Notes: generated by a model not told the origin, from the letters alone. A stretch of 39,151 bases of DNA from Methanobrevibacter sp. (GCA_031284925.1 JAITXE010000050.1:1-39151); one strand, 5' to 3'; counted from the first letter of the stretch, positions 1-8,907 are shown. Made by a program: numbers and translations.

Positions 1-326
1 ACTATGAAATGTACATAATCATCATCATAAAAAGAGAAATCAAAACAACTATAATGCATCGTCAAATTCACAGCACCAGGTTTAATAGCAGTAGCATAAT
101 ATGGATCATAACCCTTCTGATGAAGCCTAAACAAACCAGAGTCACGGAAAGTATTAATAAAAATCATATCAACTGCAACATGCAAATCATAACACATTTC
201 AAGAACCTTAAGGTTATCACCAACAGTACACTCAATATCATAAGTATAATGCTTAGCACTAACACTACCAATACAACCACATAATAAAATAATCAATAAA
301 CCTAAACAACAAATTTTCTTGAACAT
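1..326 (-). CDS. Secreted paralog family protein, N-terminal part (runs off left edge)
   Basis: Open frame read leftward from ATG at 326, with a GGTGTGAT ribosome binding site just upstream; it is still open at base 1, so only about 108 residues are seen. The N-terminus is a classic signal peptide: MFKK, a leucine/isoleucine-rich core, then GSVSAK, with likely cleavage after SVSA. The next residues (HYTYDIECTVGD) match the start of the two following genes, which have the same signal end and a YEVGD motif. It lies 12 bases past the stop of the next gene upstream in the same direction, so the three genes form a tandem array and probably one transcript. No enzyme motif is visible. Export is inferred from the signal peptide; function is unknown. 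The C-terminus is outside the window. Confidence 0.7.
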   Translation of the reverse strand, partial: MFKKICCLGLLIILLCGCIGSVSAKHYTYDIECTVGDNLKVLEMCYDLHVAVDMIFINTFRDSGLFRLHQKGYDPYYATAIKPGAVNLTMHYSCFDFSFYDDDYVHFI

Positions 327-338
327 TACATCACACCA

Positions 339-1031
339 TTATGTCCAAAAAGAATCGTATATAACTGCTTTTGACCAATTACCTTCAGCAGGTAAAGTAA
401 TACTAAAACCATAATAACTATTAGGATTAAGATTCAAATTAAGATCATTAAAATCAATATGATCCCTTTCACCCAAATTCACATTAACAGAATGTGTTTC
501 TTTCTCATTATAAACATTATATAAAAACACATTCACATCCCTATTCCATAAAGGATTTGCCTCACCAGATAATAATAAATCCTTTCTAACAATATCAATA
601 TTAATATTACTAAAAATACTAGTATCATGTTTTACATCAACAGGAACATTAAATTTGACTTCATGAGGTTTAATATTAAAATGATAATAATCAGGATCCT
701 GGAAAAATGCATAACCATAATCTTCTTTCCATCCATACTCTCCCACTTTATCTGTTCTATAAACATAACAATCCGTATAACTATATGTTTCTTGAACTTT
801 ATAATGATCTATCTGTGTAAAAAGATCCGATTTTTGTATATTCCTATCAATTCTATAAGGATCTTGATGCATTATACCAATATCACTTGCTTTATGTGCA
901 ATATCAATATTATTACATATATCACCAACCTCATAATCAAAATCAAAATGATATGACTTAGCACTAACACTACCAATACTACTCATAACCAAAATACTGA
1001 TTAATAATAAACTTAAAATCTTTTTAAACAT
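339..1031 (-). CDS. Secreted protein, member 2 of tandem paralog array
   Basis: 230 residues starting at ATG 1031, behind a strong TGGAGGT site 8 bases upstream. Signal peptide at residues 1-25 (MFKKILSLLL... GSVSA). The mature part is about 205 residues, rich in Asp, Asn and Tyr, with no transmembrane segment after the signal. Motifs shared with the neighbour at 1063-1767 are YHF(x)YEVGD directly after the signal, DPDYYHFxxKPHEVK in the middle, and NSxYGFSxxLxAxGNWS at the C-terminus. The conserved order suggests a compact beta-rich extracellular domain, but that is inference. No cell-wall anchor, Cys cluster or catalytic motif was seen. I do not recognise the family; it may be specific to these methanogens. 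Expression probably follows the gene at 1063-1767, 31 bases upstream. Confidence 0.8.
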   Translation of the reverse strand: MFKKILSLLLISILVMSSIGSVSAKSYHFDFDYEVGDICNNIDIAHKASDIGIMHQDPYRIDRNIQKSDLFTQIDHYKVQETYSYTDCYVYRTDKVGEYGWKEDYGYAFFQDPDYYHFNIKPHEVKFNVPVDVKHDTSIFSNINIDIVRKDLLLSGEANPLWNRDVNVFLYNVYNEKETHSVNVNLGERDHIDFNDLNLNLNPNSYYGFSITLPAEGNWSKAVIYDSFWT

Positions 1032-1062
1032 AATTAAATACCTCCAAAATAATAAACAGTAA

Positions 1063-1767
1063 TTATGATAAATACTTGAATATAAAAGAACTAGACCAAT
1101 TACCCCTAGCAGCTAAAGAAACAGAAAATCCATAATTACTGTTCCCCCTAAGATGCCAATCAAGACTAGATAAATCAAAGTAATTATTTTCTCCAGTATT
1201 AACATCTGCATGATAAACCTCACTTACATCATCAATATTAATACAATTTATAGTTAAAATAGAATTCCAAAACTCATTATCTGCAGGTTGACTTTTACTA
1301 GGATTAGTTGCATAAATATTAACTTTACCTACTATCTTACCACCGTTATTTGTATCAATATACGAGTATTCTGGGATATCTAATTTAACTTCATGTGGTT
1401 TAACATAAAAATGATAATAATCAGGATCATACCACCAAGATGGATAATAATTTTCCACACTTGTATTCATACCAACTTTATCTGCCCTATAAATATAATC
1501 ATATCCTGGTTCCATCTCCGGTTCACCTGCATCATCTGATTTACCAATTATAGTAAATAAACCTGATAATTGAATCAATGCATTAATATCACCTATGTTT
1601 TGACCCATAAAACCTTCATCAACTGCTTTATCCCATACATTCATACCCTTGAATGTATCACCTACCTCATAATAATAATTAAAATGATATGACTTAGCAC
1701 TAACACCACCAATACTACTACTGAGTAAAATAATCAATAATAAAACACTTAAAGATTTTTTTAACAA
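1063..1767 (-). CDS. Secreted protein, member 1 of tandem paralog array (TTG start)
   Basis: 234 residues from TTG at 1767; a GGGAGGT site lies 4 bases before it and no closer ATG exists, so TTG is the chosen start. Signal peptide MLKKSLSVLLLIILLSSSIG then GVSA, with cleavage predicted before KSYHF. The mature chain repeats the architecture of the 339-1031 gene: YYEVGD near the N-terminus, DPDYYHFYVKPHEVK at mid-length, and NSNYGFSVSLAARGNWS near the C-terminus. The middle and the region before the last motif differ strongly between the copies, so the flanks are conserved and the insert varies. Likely first gene of a three-gene leftward operon. Function unknown; surface or extracellular location inferred from the signal peptide. 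Confidence 0.8.
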   Translation of the reverse strand: MLKKSLSVLLLIILLSSSIGGVSAKSYHFNYYYEVGDTFKGMNVWDKAVDEGFMGQNIGDINALIQLSGLFTIIGKSDDAGEPEMEPGYDYIYRADKVGMNTSVENYYPSWWYDPDYYHFYVKPHEVKLDIPEYSYIDTNNGGKIVGKVNIYATNPSKSQPADNEFWNSILTINCINIDDVSEVYHADVNTGENNYFDLSSLDWHLRGNSNYGFSVSLAARGNWSSSFIFKYLS

Positions 1768-1822
1768 ATAAACCTCCCATGTAATCCAGATTTGTTTTAG
1801 ACCATCTGTTGCCTATGTTTTT

Positions 1823-1857
1823 GGAATTCTAGAACCTCAAAAAAGTTGTAGAATCCC
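1823..1857. other. Imperfect inverted repeat upstream of the secreted-protein array
   Basis: Arms GGAATTCTAGAAC (1823-1835) and GTTGTAGAATCCC (1845-1857) are complementary over 13 positions with two mismatches, around a 9-base A-rich loop. It lies between the stop of the Sec61-beta gene (1904) and the TTG of the first secreted protein (1767), both on the minus strand. It could be a transcript-end hairpin of the former or an operator or leader hairpin of the latter; the sequence does not decide. Confidence 0.4.
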
Positions 1858-1903
1858 AAAAATAAAAAATTAAAATTAATTAATCAAAAATAAGACAAAT
1901 AAT

Positions 1904-2077
1904 TTAACTTGAACCTGTTGTATTTGAGAATTTTAAAGCCATACAAATTATGGCTAAAATTATTGTTATTGCAACAATTTGTTCTGGACTAACTTTAGGT
2001 CCTGTACTTTCTTCATCAAAATACCTAACTAAACCTGCTCCTGATGCTGGGAGTGAATATTTATCTTTTTTTGACAT
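1904..2077 (-). CDS. secG: Preprotein translocase subunit Sec61-beta (SecG)
   Basis: A 57-residue gene starting at ATG 2077, with an AAGGTGAT site 4 bases before it. The protein begins MSKKDKYSLPASGAGLVRYF, continues with DEESTGPKVSPEQ, and ends in one hydrophobic helix (about residues 34-48) plus a short polar tail. The SLPASGAGLVRYF and GPKxSPE pattern is the hallmark of archaeal Sec61-beta, the small tail-anchored subunit of the SecYEG translocon. It would sit in the cytoplasmic membrane with its N-terminus in the cytoplasm. Length is normal for the family. It is transcribed alone toward the secreted-protein genes. It has no sequence relation to bacterial SecG despite the shared symbol. 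Confidence 0.93.
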   Translation of the reverse strand: MSKKDKYSLPASGAGLVRYFDEESTGPKVSPEQIVAITIILAIICMALKFSNTTGSS

Positions 2078-2371
2078 TGAATCACCTTATTTATATAAAA
2101 TTTATTAGTTATTTAATTATAAGATTATTTTAATAATTTCTTAATATAAATATATTTGCATTTTTTGCATTTACTAATTTATAAGTTTAAACATGATTTT
2201 TCAATTCTAAACATTATGTTTATCCATTAAAAACATTAGTTTATATGAATGACTTTTAAAACGATTTTATAAATCTTTAAAAAAACACGCAATTTTTCTA
2301 CAGTATATTCATTAATTATTATTAAGTTTTGAAGAAGATAATTAAAAAAAAAATTGTTAATTATTTTTTCA

Positions 2372-2884
2372 CTAAGGTCTTGTCCATTTTAAAGTGTAAT
2401 AAGTGATATCTGTATCTTCATCTATTATCGCAAGAAGTAAGCTTTTTTTCACACCATGAGCAACCCTTGCATAACTTGATATATTAGAAACTTTTAAATT
2501 TTCAGATTCATAGATTATCTTAACTAAGTATTGTGAATGTCCTTCACCAGGATTATTACCTCGTTCATAAAGCCTAAATTCAGAACCATATTTAAATCCT
2601 GCTTTAATAACATATCCTCTATCTTTTAAATCCCTAAAAACTATGTATTTATCATGTATTTGTTTACTTCTAATTAAAGATTTTAGATATTTAAGATTAA
2701 CTTTCTCATCACCAATATAAATGTTTAAACGTCCTTTTTCTAGAAGATATGTAGCTTCAATAAGAGAAAGCTCTAAAATATCTCCTTCTATCTTTCCAAG
2801 GCAACTTCTTTGATTTAAAGCTATTGCTTTTTGATTATCTTCAATATTGATAGAAACTATTTCATCAAGTAGTTCTCCATTCAT
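2372..2884 (-). CDS. endA: tRNA-splicing endonuclease EndA
   Basis: 170 residues from ATG 2884, chosen because GGTG lies 6 bases upstream; a GTG nine bases earlier is in frame but has no site. Archaeal EndA cuts the bulge-helix-bulge at both intron ends in pre-tRNA. The N-terminal domain (about 1-75) is followed by the nuclease domain with VFRDLKDRGYVIKAGFKYG (82-100). Catalytic residues are Tyr106 (in RLYERG), His116 (in GHSQYLV) and Lys147 (in VKKSLL). Their spacing of 10 and 31 equals that of the Methanocaldococcus jannaschii enzyme (Tyr115, His125, Lys156). The C-terminus YYTLKWTRP is also typical. Length indicates the homotetrameric short form. No operon partner. Confidence 0.95.
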   Translation of the reverse strand: MNGELLDEIVSINIEDNQKAIALNQRSCLGKIEGDILELSLIEATYLLEKGRLNIYIGDEKVNLKYLKSLIRSKQIHDKYIVFRDLKDRGYVIKAGFKYGSEFRLYERGNNPGEGHSQYLVKIIYESENLKVSNISSYARVAHGVKKSLLLAIIDEDTDITYYTLKWTRP

Positions 2885-2990
2885 AAAATACACCAGTCAC
2901 TGATTCTTAATTAATATACATTATATTTTTCTCAAGATAATTTATATTAATTCTCTTTAGAATTATTAGTAGTATTTTTTTATAAAATCA

Positions 2991-3608
2991 TTAAAAATTT
3001 TCATTGAATAGATTATATGCTAATTTCACATGTTCTTTTCCATTATTTACCCAACGACCATGACCGGGGAGTAAATATTCAACATCAAGTTTTTCAAGAG
3101 TTTCAAGGGAATTTTTCATCTGGTCATGGTTTCCTCCAATATCCAATCTTCCAAAACCACCATCCGCAAAAACAGTATCTCCAGAAATAAGAATTTCACC
3201 ATCAAAAAGAGAAATTCCTCCAGGAGTATGACCTGGAGTGTGGATTACTTCAAAATCCTCAAATTTATCCCCATTTTTAATTTTCCGATCAACATCATGT
3301 CTTTTTATATCATGATGAAAAGTTACAGTTAAAGGGCATTCAATATTTTCAACTGCTGGTGCATCTAATTCATGAACAGCAATTTTAGCATTGGGGATTA
3401 AATAATTTCCACCAGTATGGTCATAGTGAGAGTGAGTGTTAATAATAGTTTCAATATCATCCTTTTCTATTCCCAATTCCTTAAATTTTGATGCTAAGTA
3501 TCCTTCATTCATCCCTGTTCCTGTATCCACAAGAATATTATCAATTACATATGAATTAGAATCAGAACCTAAACCTTCAATACATATCACATTTTTTATT
3601 TTTCCCAT
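2991..3608 (-). CDS. Metallo-beta-lactamase-fold hydrolase
   Basis: 205 residues from ATG 3608, preceded by CAGGTTT. Single MBL-fold domain, cytoplasmic (no signal). Zinc-binding motifs in order: THSHYDHTGG at about residues 58-67, HTPGHTPGG with its second His near 127, GDT with the bridging Asp near 144, and PGHG near 182. That is a complete glyoxalase-II-like dinuclear metal site. The length fits glyoxalase II or thioesterase-like members without extra domains; flavodiiron, beta-CASP and rhodanese extensions are absent. Substrate cannot be read from the sequence. It stands alone between endA (same strand) and hemL (opposite strand). Confidence 0.85.
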   Translation of the reverse strand: MGKIKNVICIEGLGSDSNSYVIDNILVDTGTGMNEGYLASKFKELGIEKDDIETIINTHSHYDHTGGNYLIPNAKIAVHELDAPAVENIECPLTVTFHHDIKRHDVDRKIKNGDKFEDFEVIHTPGHTPGGISLFDGEILISGDTVFADGGFGRLDIGGNHDQMKNSLETLEKLDVEYLLPGHGRWVNNGKEHVKLAYNLFNENF

Positions 3609-3850
3609 ATATAAAACCTGAACATTTATTTATAGTAAATTATAAGAAGTATTATTAATTTTAACAATTTAAACATCTTTATTTAGTATATTCTCATTTT
3701 TTTATAAAATAATACTAAAAATTTATTTATACTTAAAATAAAGAAATTAGTAATTTTATATTATTAAATAAGAAAATAAGACAAGTTTATAAAAATTTAA
3801 GTTAAAATATTTTTTAAAATCAATAAAATAAAAATTAATATAAACATGAT

Positions 3851-3860
3851 ACTATATAAA
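3851..3860 (+). promoter_or_regulatory. Candidate TATA box for hemL
   Basis: ACTATATAAA lies in the AT-rich 400-bp gap (3609-4010) between the divergent MBL-hydrolase and hemL genes. It is about 150 bases before the hemL ATG, implying a leader of some 125 bases. Nothing else was recognised in this gap. Confidence 0.4.
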
Positions 3861-4010
3861 TTTTTCATGCTTTATATCAAAAATGTTAAATAAAGCAAGT
3901 TAATTAATAATATAAATAAATTTAATAAAAATTAGTAAAGTGATTAATTAAAATAATGTTATCAAATTAATTATTTTTTATAATAGAAATTTCAGTTAAA
4001 AGGTGTGTTT

Positions 4011-5273
4011 ATGAGTTCCAAAGATTTGTTTAATGAATCTAAAAAATATTTATCAGGGGGGGTTAATTCTCCTATTAGGGCATTTAAACCGTATCCTTTT
4101 TTTACAAGCAAAGGAAAAGGATCTAAAATATGGGATGTTGATGGAAATAGCTATATTGATCATTGCCTTGGTTATGGGCCTTTAATATTAGGTCATAGTC
4201 ACCCATCAATTGTTAAAGCTATTAATGAGCAAATAGCTATTGGAACCACCTATGGAACTCCGACTGAAAAAGAGATTGAGCTTGCAAAGAGGGTTATTGA
4301 AAGAGTAGCTTGTGTTGAAATGATAAGATTTGTTAATTCTGGAACTGAAGCTACTATGGGAGCTATTAGATTAGCTAGAGGATTTACTGGCAGGGATAAA
4401 ATTATTAAGTTTGATGGTGGATACCATGGATCTCATGATGCTGTTCTTGTAAAACCTGATTCTGGTGGGGCAGGTAAACCAGACTCTTTAGGAATTCCAT
4501 CAGATACAAGCAAAAATACTCTTTCCATTCCTTTTAATAATGAAGAAAAATTAATTGAAACCATTAATAAATACAAAGATGAAATAGCTACAATCATAGT
4601 TGAACCTGTGATGGGAAATATTGGGGTTCTTCAAGCTAAAAAAGGATTTTTAAAGTTTTTAAGAGATATAACATCTGAAAATGATATTTTATTAATATTT
4701 GATGAGGTTATCACAGGTTTCAGATTATCTTATGGGTCTGCAAGCGAATATTTTAATATAAATCCAGATTTAGTAACATTTGGAAAAATTCTTGGAGGAG
4801 GATTTCCAATTGGGGCATTTGGAGGAAGAAAAGAACTTATGAAAATGATTGCTCCTTCAGGGGATGTTTATCAAGCAGGAACATTTAATGGAAATCCAAT
4901 ATCTATAACAGGTGGAATCACAACCTTAAATGAACTAAATCAAACAGTTTATAAATCTTTAAATCAAAAAGGCAAGTTTTTAAGGAATAGAATTACTGAA
5001 TCTATTAATGATTTATCCCTTGATTTAAGTCCTGTTGGTGTTGCCTCTATGTTTCAAATATACTTTAGAGATGGAAATATATTAAATTATGAGGATGTTA
5101 AAAAATCAGACCTTGAAAAGTTCAATACATACTTTAAAATACTACTGAAAAATGGAATTTTCATCCCTCCAAGTCAATTTGAATCTTGTTTTATTTCTAA
5201 TGCACATAATGATGATGATATAGAAAAAACAGCTACAATAATTCATGAAGCTTTAAAAGAAGTTTTTAAATAG
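4011..5273 (+). CDS. hemL: Glutamate-1-semialdehyde 2,1-aminomutase
   Basis: 420 residues from ATG 4011, with AGGTG six bases upstream; the in-frame GTG at 4005 overlaps that site and is rejected. HemL is a PLP enzyme that converts glutamate-1-semialdehyde to 5-aminolevulinate, the C5-route precursor of haem, cobalamin, F430 and sirohaem. It shows the family N-terminus ([11 protein letters not shown]), the substrate loop (GTPTEKE), the phosphate/PLP motif [18 protein letters not shown], the Asp motif [11 protein letters not shown], and the Schiff-base lysine in [17 protein letters not shown] (Lys about 259). Length is normal. Alone on its strand; the next gene begins beyond the inverted-repeat element. 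Confidence 0.96.
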   Translation: MSSKDLFNESKKYLSGGVNSPIRAFKPYPFFTSKGKGSKIWDVDGNSYIDHCLGYGPLILGHSHPSIVKAINEQIAIGTTYGTPTEKEIELAKRVIERVACVEMIRFVNSGTEATMGAIRLARGFTGRDKIIKFDGGYHGSHDAVLVKPDSGGAGKPDSLGIPSDTSKNTLSIPFNNEEKLIETINKYKDEIATIIVEPVMGNIGVLQAKKGFLKFLRDITSENDILLIFDEVITGFRLSYGSASEYFNINPDLVTFGKILGGGFPIGAFGGRKELMKMIAPSGDVYQAGTFNGNPISITGGITTLNELNQTVYKSLNQKGKFLRNRITESINDLSLDLSPVGVASMFQIYFRDGNILNYEDVKKSDLEKFNTYFKILLKNGIFIPPSQFESCFISNAHNDDDIEKTATIIHEALKEVFK

Positions 5274-5380
5274 GTTATATTCCTTAATTAAAAACATGAT
5301 TTATAGAACTTTACAAAACATCTTTTCATAACAAAAATGTTTTAATTATATTTTTATTAATCAATGCACCGTAAAAAGAG

Positions 5381-5920
5381 GGTAGTGTAAAGAGTTTTTG
5401 CCTCCTAGAAATTTTTCATTTATAAAATGCTTGGAATTGGAATATTTCTATTAATCTATCTTTAAGTAATTATTAATTGTAAAAGCAGTGATTAAAATTT
5501 ATATCATTTTCTGTTTAATCTTTTTATCTTGGGGATTTTGTTGTTTGTAATTTATTTAATAGTTTTAAATCTCTTTTTTAATTCTTTAATTATGTGTTGG
5601 AACAAATTTTAGTCTGATTAATTGTTTTAAAGACGTTTTATCAATCATGAGTTCTGTTAAATTGTTCATATTCCCAAAATTTAAAAAATAAGAATAAAAT
5701 AATCATGCTGTTCTTAAAATATTAAAATTAAAAATTTAACTTATAATTAAACTTCAAAAGTGATCATAATTTTGATTCAATTAAATACTTTCATTGAATG
5801 ATTTACTCTTCTTAAATCTAATGAGGTTAATAATTTTTTAAAAAAGAGTAATGTTTTAAGATTAATTATAAATTATGAATAATATATTACTAGAATGGGT
5901 AGGAGGTAAAAATTTTACCC
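5381..5920 (-). mobile_element. Non-autonomous element copy 1 (inverted relative to 11361-11930)
   Basis: A ~540-bp element in the gap between hemL and the chorismate mutase. Its ends are inverted repeats. The left end reads GGTAGTGTAAAG and continues to TTTTTGCCTCCTA. The right end, read on the other strand, is GGGTAAAATTTTTACCTCCT. The whole length matches 11361-11930 on the opposite strand, with long identical runs (for example TAGTAATATATTATTCATAA) and scattered substitutions and indels. No intact gene is inside; a short frame on the minus strand is interrupted by stops. No clear target duplication flanks it. The size and terminal repeats fit a MITE or a decayed insertion sequence. TIRs with GTGTAAA recall IS256-type elements, but this is a guess. 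Confidence 0.75.
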
Positions 5921-5962
5921 AAATAATGGTTTTAATTAAATGGTTATTTAACTAATTTCTAA

Positions 5963-6286
5963 TCATTCCTTTATATTTTTTTGAAAGTCTTTACTTAGTT
6001 CCATTAATAGTTTTACTATTCTAAGAATTATCTCATCGTTAATATTATCTTCACCCTCTTCATCGGTTATTTTTTTTACATTGTTATAAATGGTTTCTTC
6101 TCTTTTTTCATCAAGAATATTTTTGCCTAAAAAGGCTTTTGCTAATGCAACACCTTTAGCAGTTTTAGTTCTTTTTAAAATCAGTTTAAAAATTTCTTGA
6201 TCTAAATTAAGAATTGTTTTTCTTGAGTCTTCAAGTAATTGTATGGCGTCTTCTTCACTGTTAAACTGAAATTCATCTTCACTCAT
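5963..6286 (-). CDS. Chorismate mutase, AroQ-type small domain
   Basis: 107 residues from ATG 6286; upstream GGTAAT supports this over the in-frame GTG four codons earlier. All-helical AroQ fold is inferred: DSRKTILNLDQEIFKLILKRTKTAKGVALAK (about 25-55) has the conserved Arg, Asp-Gln and Arg/Lys spacing of the first long helix, and ILDEKREETIYNN (about 61-73) matches the conserved R-E-x-x-(I/V) region. The enzyme converts chorismate to prephenate in Phe/Tyr synthesis and would supply the prephenate dehydratase at 13423-14235. Monofunctional, with no fused dehydratase or dehydrogenase. The acidic first 20 residues are atypical. It lies between element copy 1 and a divergent MurG-like gene. Confidence 0.8.
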   Translation of the reverse strand: MSEDEFQFNSEEDAIQLLEDSRKTILNLDQEIFKLILKRTKTAKGVALAKAFLGKNILDEKREETIYNNVKKITDEEGEDNINDEIILRIVKLLMELSKDFQKNIKE

Positions 6287-6413
6287 TATAATTACCATTA
6301 TATTATATTTTATCCTATTTACTATATAATATTTTAATACAAATTAATATATATTATATAAAGAATATTTATTTTATAAGTTTTTATTTATAAATTTAGG
6401 ATGAATTGGTAAA

Positions 6414-7493
6414 ATGAAAGCATTGATTGTTATTACTGGAAGAGGAATGGGTGGAGATGCAGTAACTGCACTTAATATTATTAAATCATTAGAAGACTTA
6501 AATGTTCAATGTGAAATAGTTTTAGATTCGGATGCTCCAGGATTAATCTTTAAAAAAAATGGTTATTCTTGGCATAAGATTTCTATTCCTCAGGCAGGAG
6601 GTCATGCAGCTACAAAAGCATCTGCAATTAAAGCTGCAATTAAAACCTTAAAATCAGTTGTTAAAACACGAACCTTAATTAAAAAATTAAAGTTTGATAT
6701 TGTTGTGGGGGTAATTGGTGGAGGTGCTGTCGTAGCATGTATTGCTGCTAAATTATCAGGAGTTCCTGCAGTTGGAGTAATTAACACACCATTAGATACA
6801 AAAGTTTGTGTTAAACTAAATACATGTATTGTTTTACCAGAAACACGACTTTTTAAAGAGAAAATAGTTCCTAAAAATGTTCATAAATCATTTTATCCAT
6901 TAGCTAAAAGTATTGAGAAAGGCGATAAGAAAAGAGCAATAGAAAATATTAAATCCCTTGATAAAAACAAGGTGTTTGATGAAAATAAACCAAGTTTACT
7001 ATTTTCTTCTGGGTCTTCGTTATTTGAGACAACCGTGATTGGTCTATCTAATTATCATGACTATTTAACTAATCAGAATAGAATAGATGATTATAATCTT
7101 CTTTTAATTGGAAATCCTCTTGAAGAAGGTTATTTAAAATTAATAGATGAAAAACAGATTATTAATTTAGGATATATAAATTGGATAAATGATTTATATG
7201 AATTGGTTGAATTAGCTATTTTAACAGATGATGGGATGATGCTTCAAGAATCAATTGCTTGTAAACTTCCAACTATTGCACTAACAAGAGTAAAGTACGG
7301 AAGATACCATAATATGCAGAGCATATTTCCTGGTGCGATCATTGAATCTGAGTTAGATGATTTAAATTATAAAATAGATGATTCTTTAAAAGATTTGGAT
7401 AAATTAAAAAAGAGTGCGGAGAAATATAGTGTGAATATTATATCTTCAAGGGAAAAAATAGCTAAAATAATAGTAAAAGAATCTAAAAAATAG
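6414..7493 (+). CDS. MurG-like glycosyltransferase (GT-B fold)
   Basis: 359 residues from ATG 6414. The N-terminal glycine loop GRGMGGDAVTALNI (about 9-22) occupies the place of the MurG GGTGGH loop. A second glycine-rich stretch, VGVIGGGAVVACIAAKLSGVP (about 99-119), corresponds to the MurG segment that precedes its proline/valine strand. The C-terminal half carries SSGSSLFETT and an acidic patch DDGMMLQESIACKLPTIAL (about 273-291) like the nucleotide-sugar site of GT-B enzymes. No membrane helix; peripheral membrane action is inferred. It is convergent with ftsZ, with 30 bp between their ends. Methanobacteriales make pseudomurein and MurG homologs have been proposed to act there; that role fits the place beside ftsZ but is unproven. 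Confidence 0.65.
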   Translation: MKALIVITGRGMGGDAVTALNIIKSLEDLNVQCEIVLDSDAPGLIFKKNGYSWHKISIPQAGGHAATKASAIKAAIKTLKSVVKTRTLIKKLKFDIVVGVIGGGAVVACIAAKLSGVPAVGVINTPLDTKVCVKLNTCIVLPETRLFKEKIVPKNVHKSFYPLAKSIEKGDKKRAIENIKSLDKNKVFDENKPSLLFSSGSSLFETTVIGLSNYHDYLTNQNRIDDYNLLLIGNPLEEGYLKLIDEKQIINLGYINWINDLYELVELAILTDDGMMLQESIACKLPTIALTRVKYGRYHNMQSIFPGAIIESELDDLNYKIDDSLKDLDKLKKSAEKYSVNIISSREKIAKIIVKESKK

Positions 7494-7523
7494 GATTAAA
7501 AGAAAAATAATTAAAGTTATGAT

Positions 7524-8669
7524 TTAAGAAAATGTTCCATCAAGGAAATCTTCTAATGGATCATAAGAGGTTTCATTAACATCACTAAATTCAGGTATTT
7601 TTCCATCATCAAATCTTTCACTACTATGTACTTTATGGGATTTTACTCCTGAAACAACTATTGTTGTTCTTATAGTGCTTTGTAAAGATTCATCGATTTG
7701 AGTTCCCCAAATAATTTCTGCTTCAGGATCTATTCTATCTCCAATTGCTTGTACAATCTTTTCAGCTTCATATAATGTTAAGTCAGAACTAGCGGATATA
7801 TTGATAAGTGCTCCTTTTGCATCAGAAACATCTAAATCTAATAAAGGACTATTAAGTGCTTCATGGACGGATTCTAAAGCTCTATCTCCAGAATCAGATT
7901 CTCCCATACCAATCATAGCCATACCAGATCCTTCCATCATACTTTTAATATCAGCAAAATCTAATGCTACTAAACCTGGTTTGGTAATTAAGTCCGTGAT
8001 TCCTTTAACAGCTCGTCCTAAGATTTCATCAGAAACCATAAATGCCTTATTTAAAGGTAAATTTGGTGCAACTTCTAATAACTTATCATTTGGAATAATA
8101 ATAACTGTGTCTGCTGATTCTTTTAGTTTTTTCAAACCCTCTTCAGCATTTTCCCGTCTTTTAACACCTTCAGCTGAAAAAGGCATTGTAGCTATTGCAA
8201 CAGTTAAAGCACCTGATTTCTTAGCTATTTTAGATATTATTGGAGCAGAACCAGTTCCAGTTCCTCCACCTAATCCACATGTTACAAATACCATATCTGC
8301 AGATTCAACTTGATCTTTAAGTTCATCTTCACTTTCTTCTGCACATAATTCACCAACTTCAGGTTTACCACCTGCACCAAGACCACTGCAAATCTTTCTA
8401 CCGATTAACAGCTTTTTTTCGGCTTGACTATAAAATAAATCCTGTGCATCTGTATTTACAGTTATAGTTTCAGTTCCTTCAATACCAATTTCATTTAATC
8501 TTGAAACAGTATTATTTCCAGCTCCACCAGAACCAATAACCAATATTTTGGCTTTACTAACTTCAATAATGTCTATTAATTCATCATCTATGTCTGTAGG
8601 TATTCTCTTGGACTGTTTTTTCTCAATCCTTTCTTCTGATTCTTTTATTGCATCATCTATAAATTTCAA
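7524..8669 (-). CDS. ftsZ: Cell division protein FtsZ
   Basis: 381 residues from TTG 8669; no ATG gives a full protein, and GGGGTT lies upstream. Tubulin-like GTPase that forms the division ring at mid-cell. After a charged 40-residue N-terminal extension come [13 protein letters not shown] (47-58), the tubulin signature [10 protein letters not shown] (134-143), a catalytic T7-loop-like segment with DFADIKSMM, and the C-terminal domain ending near residue 335. The tail ([16 protein letters not shown]) is acidic and may be the partner-binding peptide. Length is normal for methanogen FtsZ1/2. It is divergent from guaB across 318 bp and tail-to-tail with the MurG-like gene. Confidence 0.97.
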   Translation of the reverse strand: MKFIDDAIKESEERIEKKQSKRIPTDIDDELIDIIEVSKAKILVIGSGGAGNNTVSRLNEIGIEGTETITVNTDAQDLFYSQAEKKLLIGRKICSGLGAGGKPEVGELCAEESEDELKDQVESADMVFVTCGLGGGTGTGSAPIISKIAKKSGALTVAIATMPFSAEGVKRRENAEEGLKKLKESADTVIIIPNDKLLEVAPNLPLNKAFMVSDEILGRAVKGITDLITKPGLVALDFADIKSMMEGSGMAMIGMGESDSGDRALESVHEALNSPLLDLDVSDAKGALINISASSDLTLYEAEKIVQAIGDRIDPEAEIIWGTQIDESLQSTIRTTIVVSGVKSHKVHSSERFDDGKIPEFSDVNETSYDPLEDFLDGTFS

Positions 8670-8897
8670 TTACTAACCCCACATTAATAATTTTTATTAA
8701 TTATTATAATAAAATATTATTTATACTAACATCTTATTTAAATGAAACGGTTAAAACCTTATAAAATCATTAGTAAATAATTTAAAAAATTAATAATCTT
8801 TATGAATGGTTCTATTCCTATAACTTTTAATTTATTTTCATTACAATAAGTGAAAATATTATTTTTTAGTGAAATCTTATAAGTTATAATTATTAAA

Positions 8898-8907
8898 CTA
8901 TATAAAT
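8898..8907 (+). promoter_or_regulatory. Candidate TATA box for guaB
   Basis: CTATATAAAT in the 318-bp ftsZ-guaB divergent gap, 80 bases before the guaB ATG; an archaeal start about 25 bases downstream would leave a ~55-base leader. No riboswitch-like structure was recognised in the gap. Confidence 0.5.

Noticed and set aside
9-284. Plus-strand 91-residue open frame at the left end
   Set aside because: It lies opposite the signal-peptide gene read on the minus strand, has no ribosome binding site and gives a Thr/Asn/Ile-rich composition typical of an antisense shadow.
5274-5962. CRISPR array or tRNA cluster in the large gap after hemL
   Set aside because: No regularly spaced direct repeats or cloverleaf; the only structure is the element with inverted terminal repeats.
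7801-8313. 170-residue plus-strand frame inside ftsZ
   Set aside because: Antisense shadow of the clear ftsZ coding sequence; composition follows the complement of FtsZ codons and there is no start signal.
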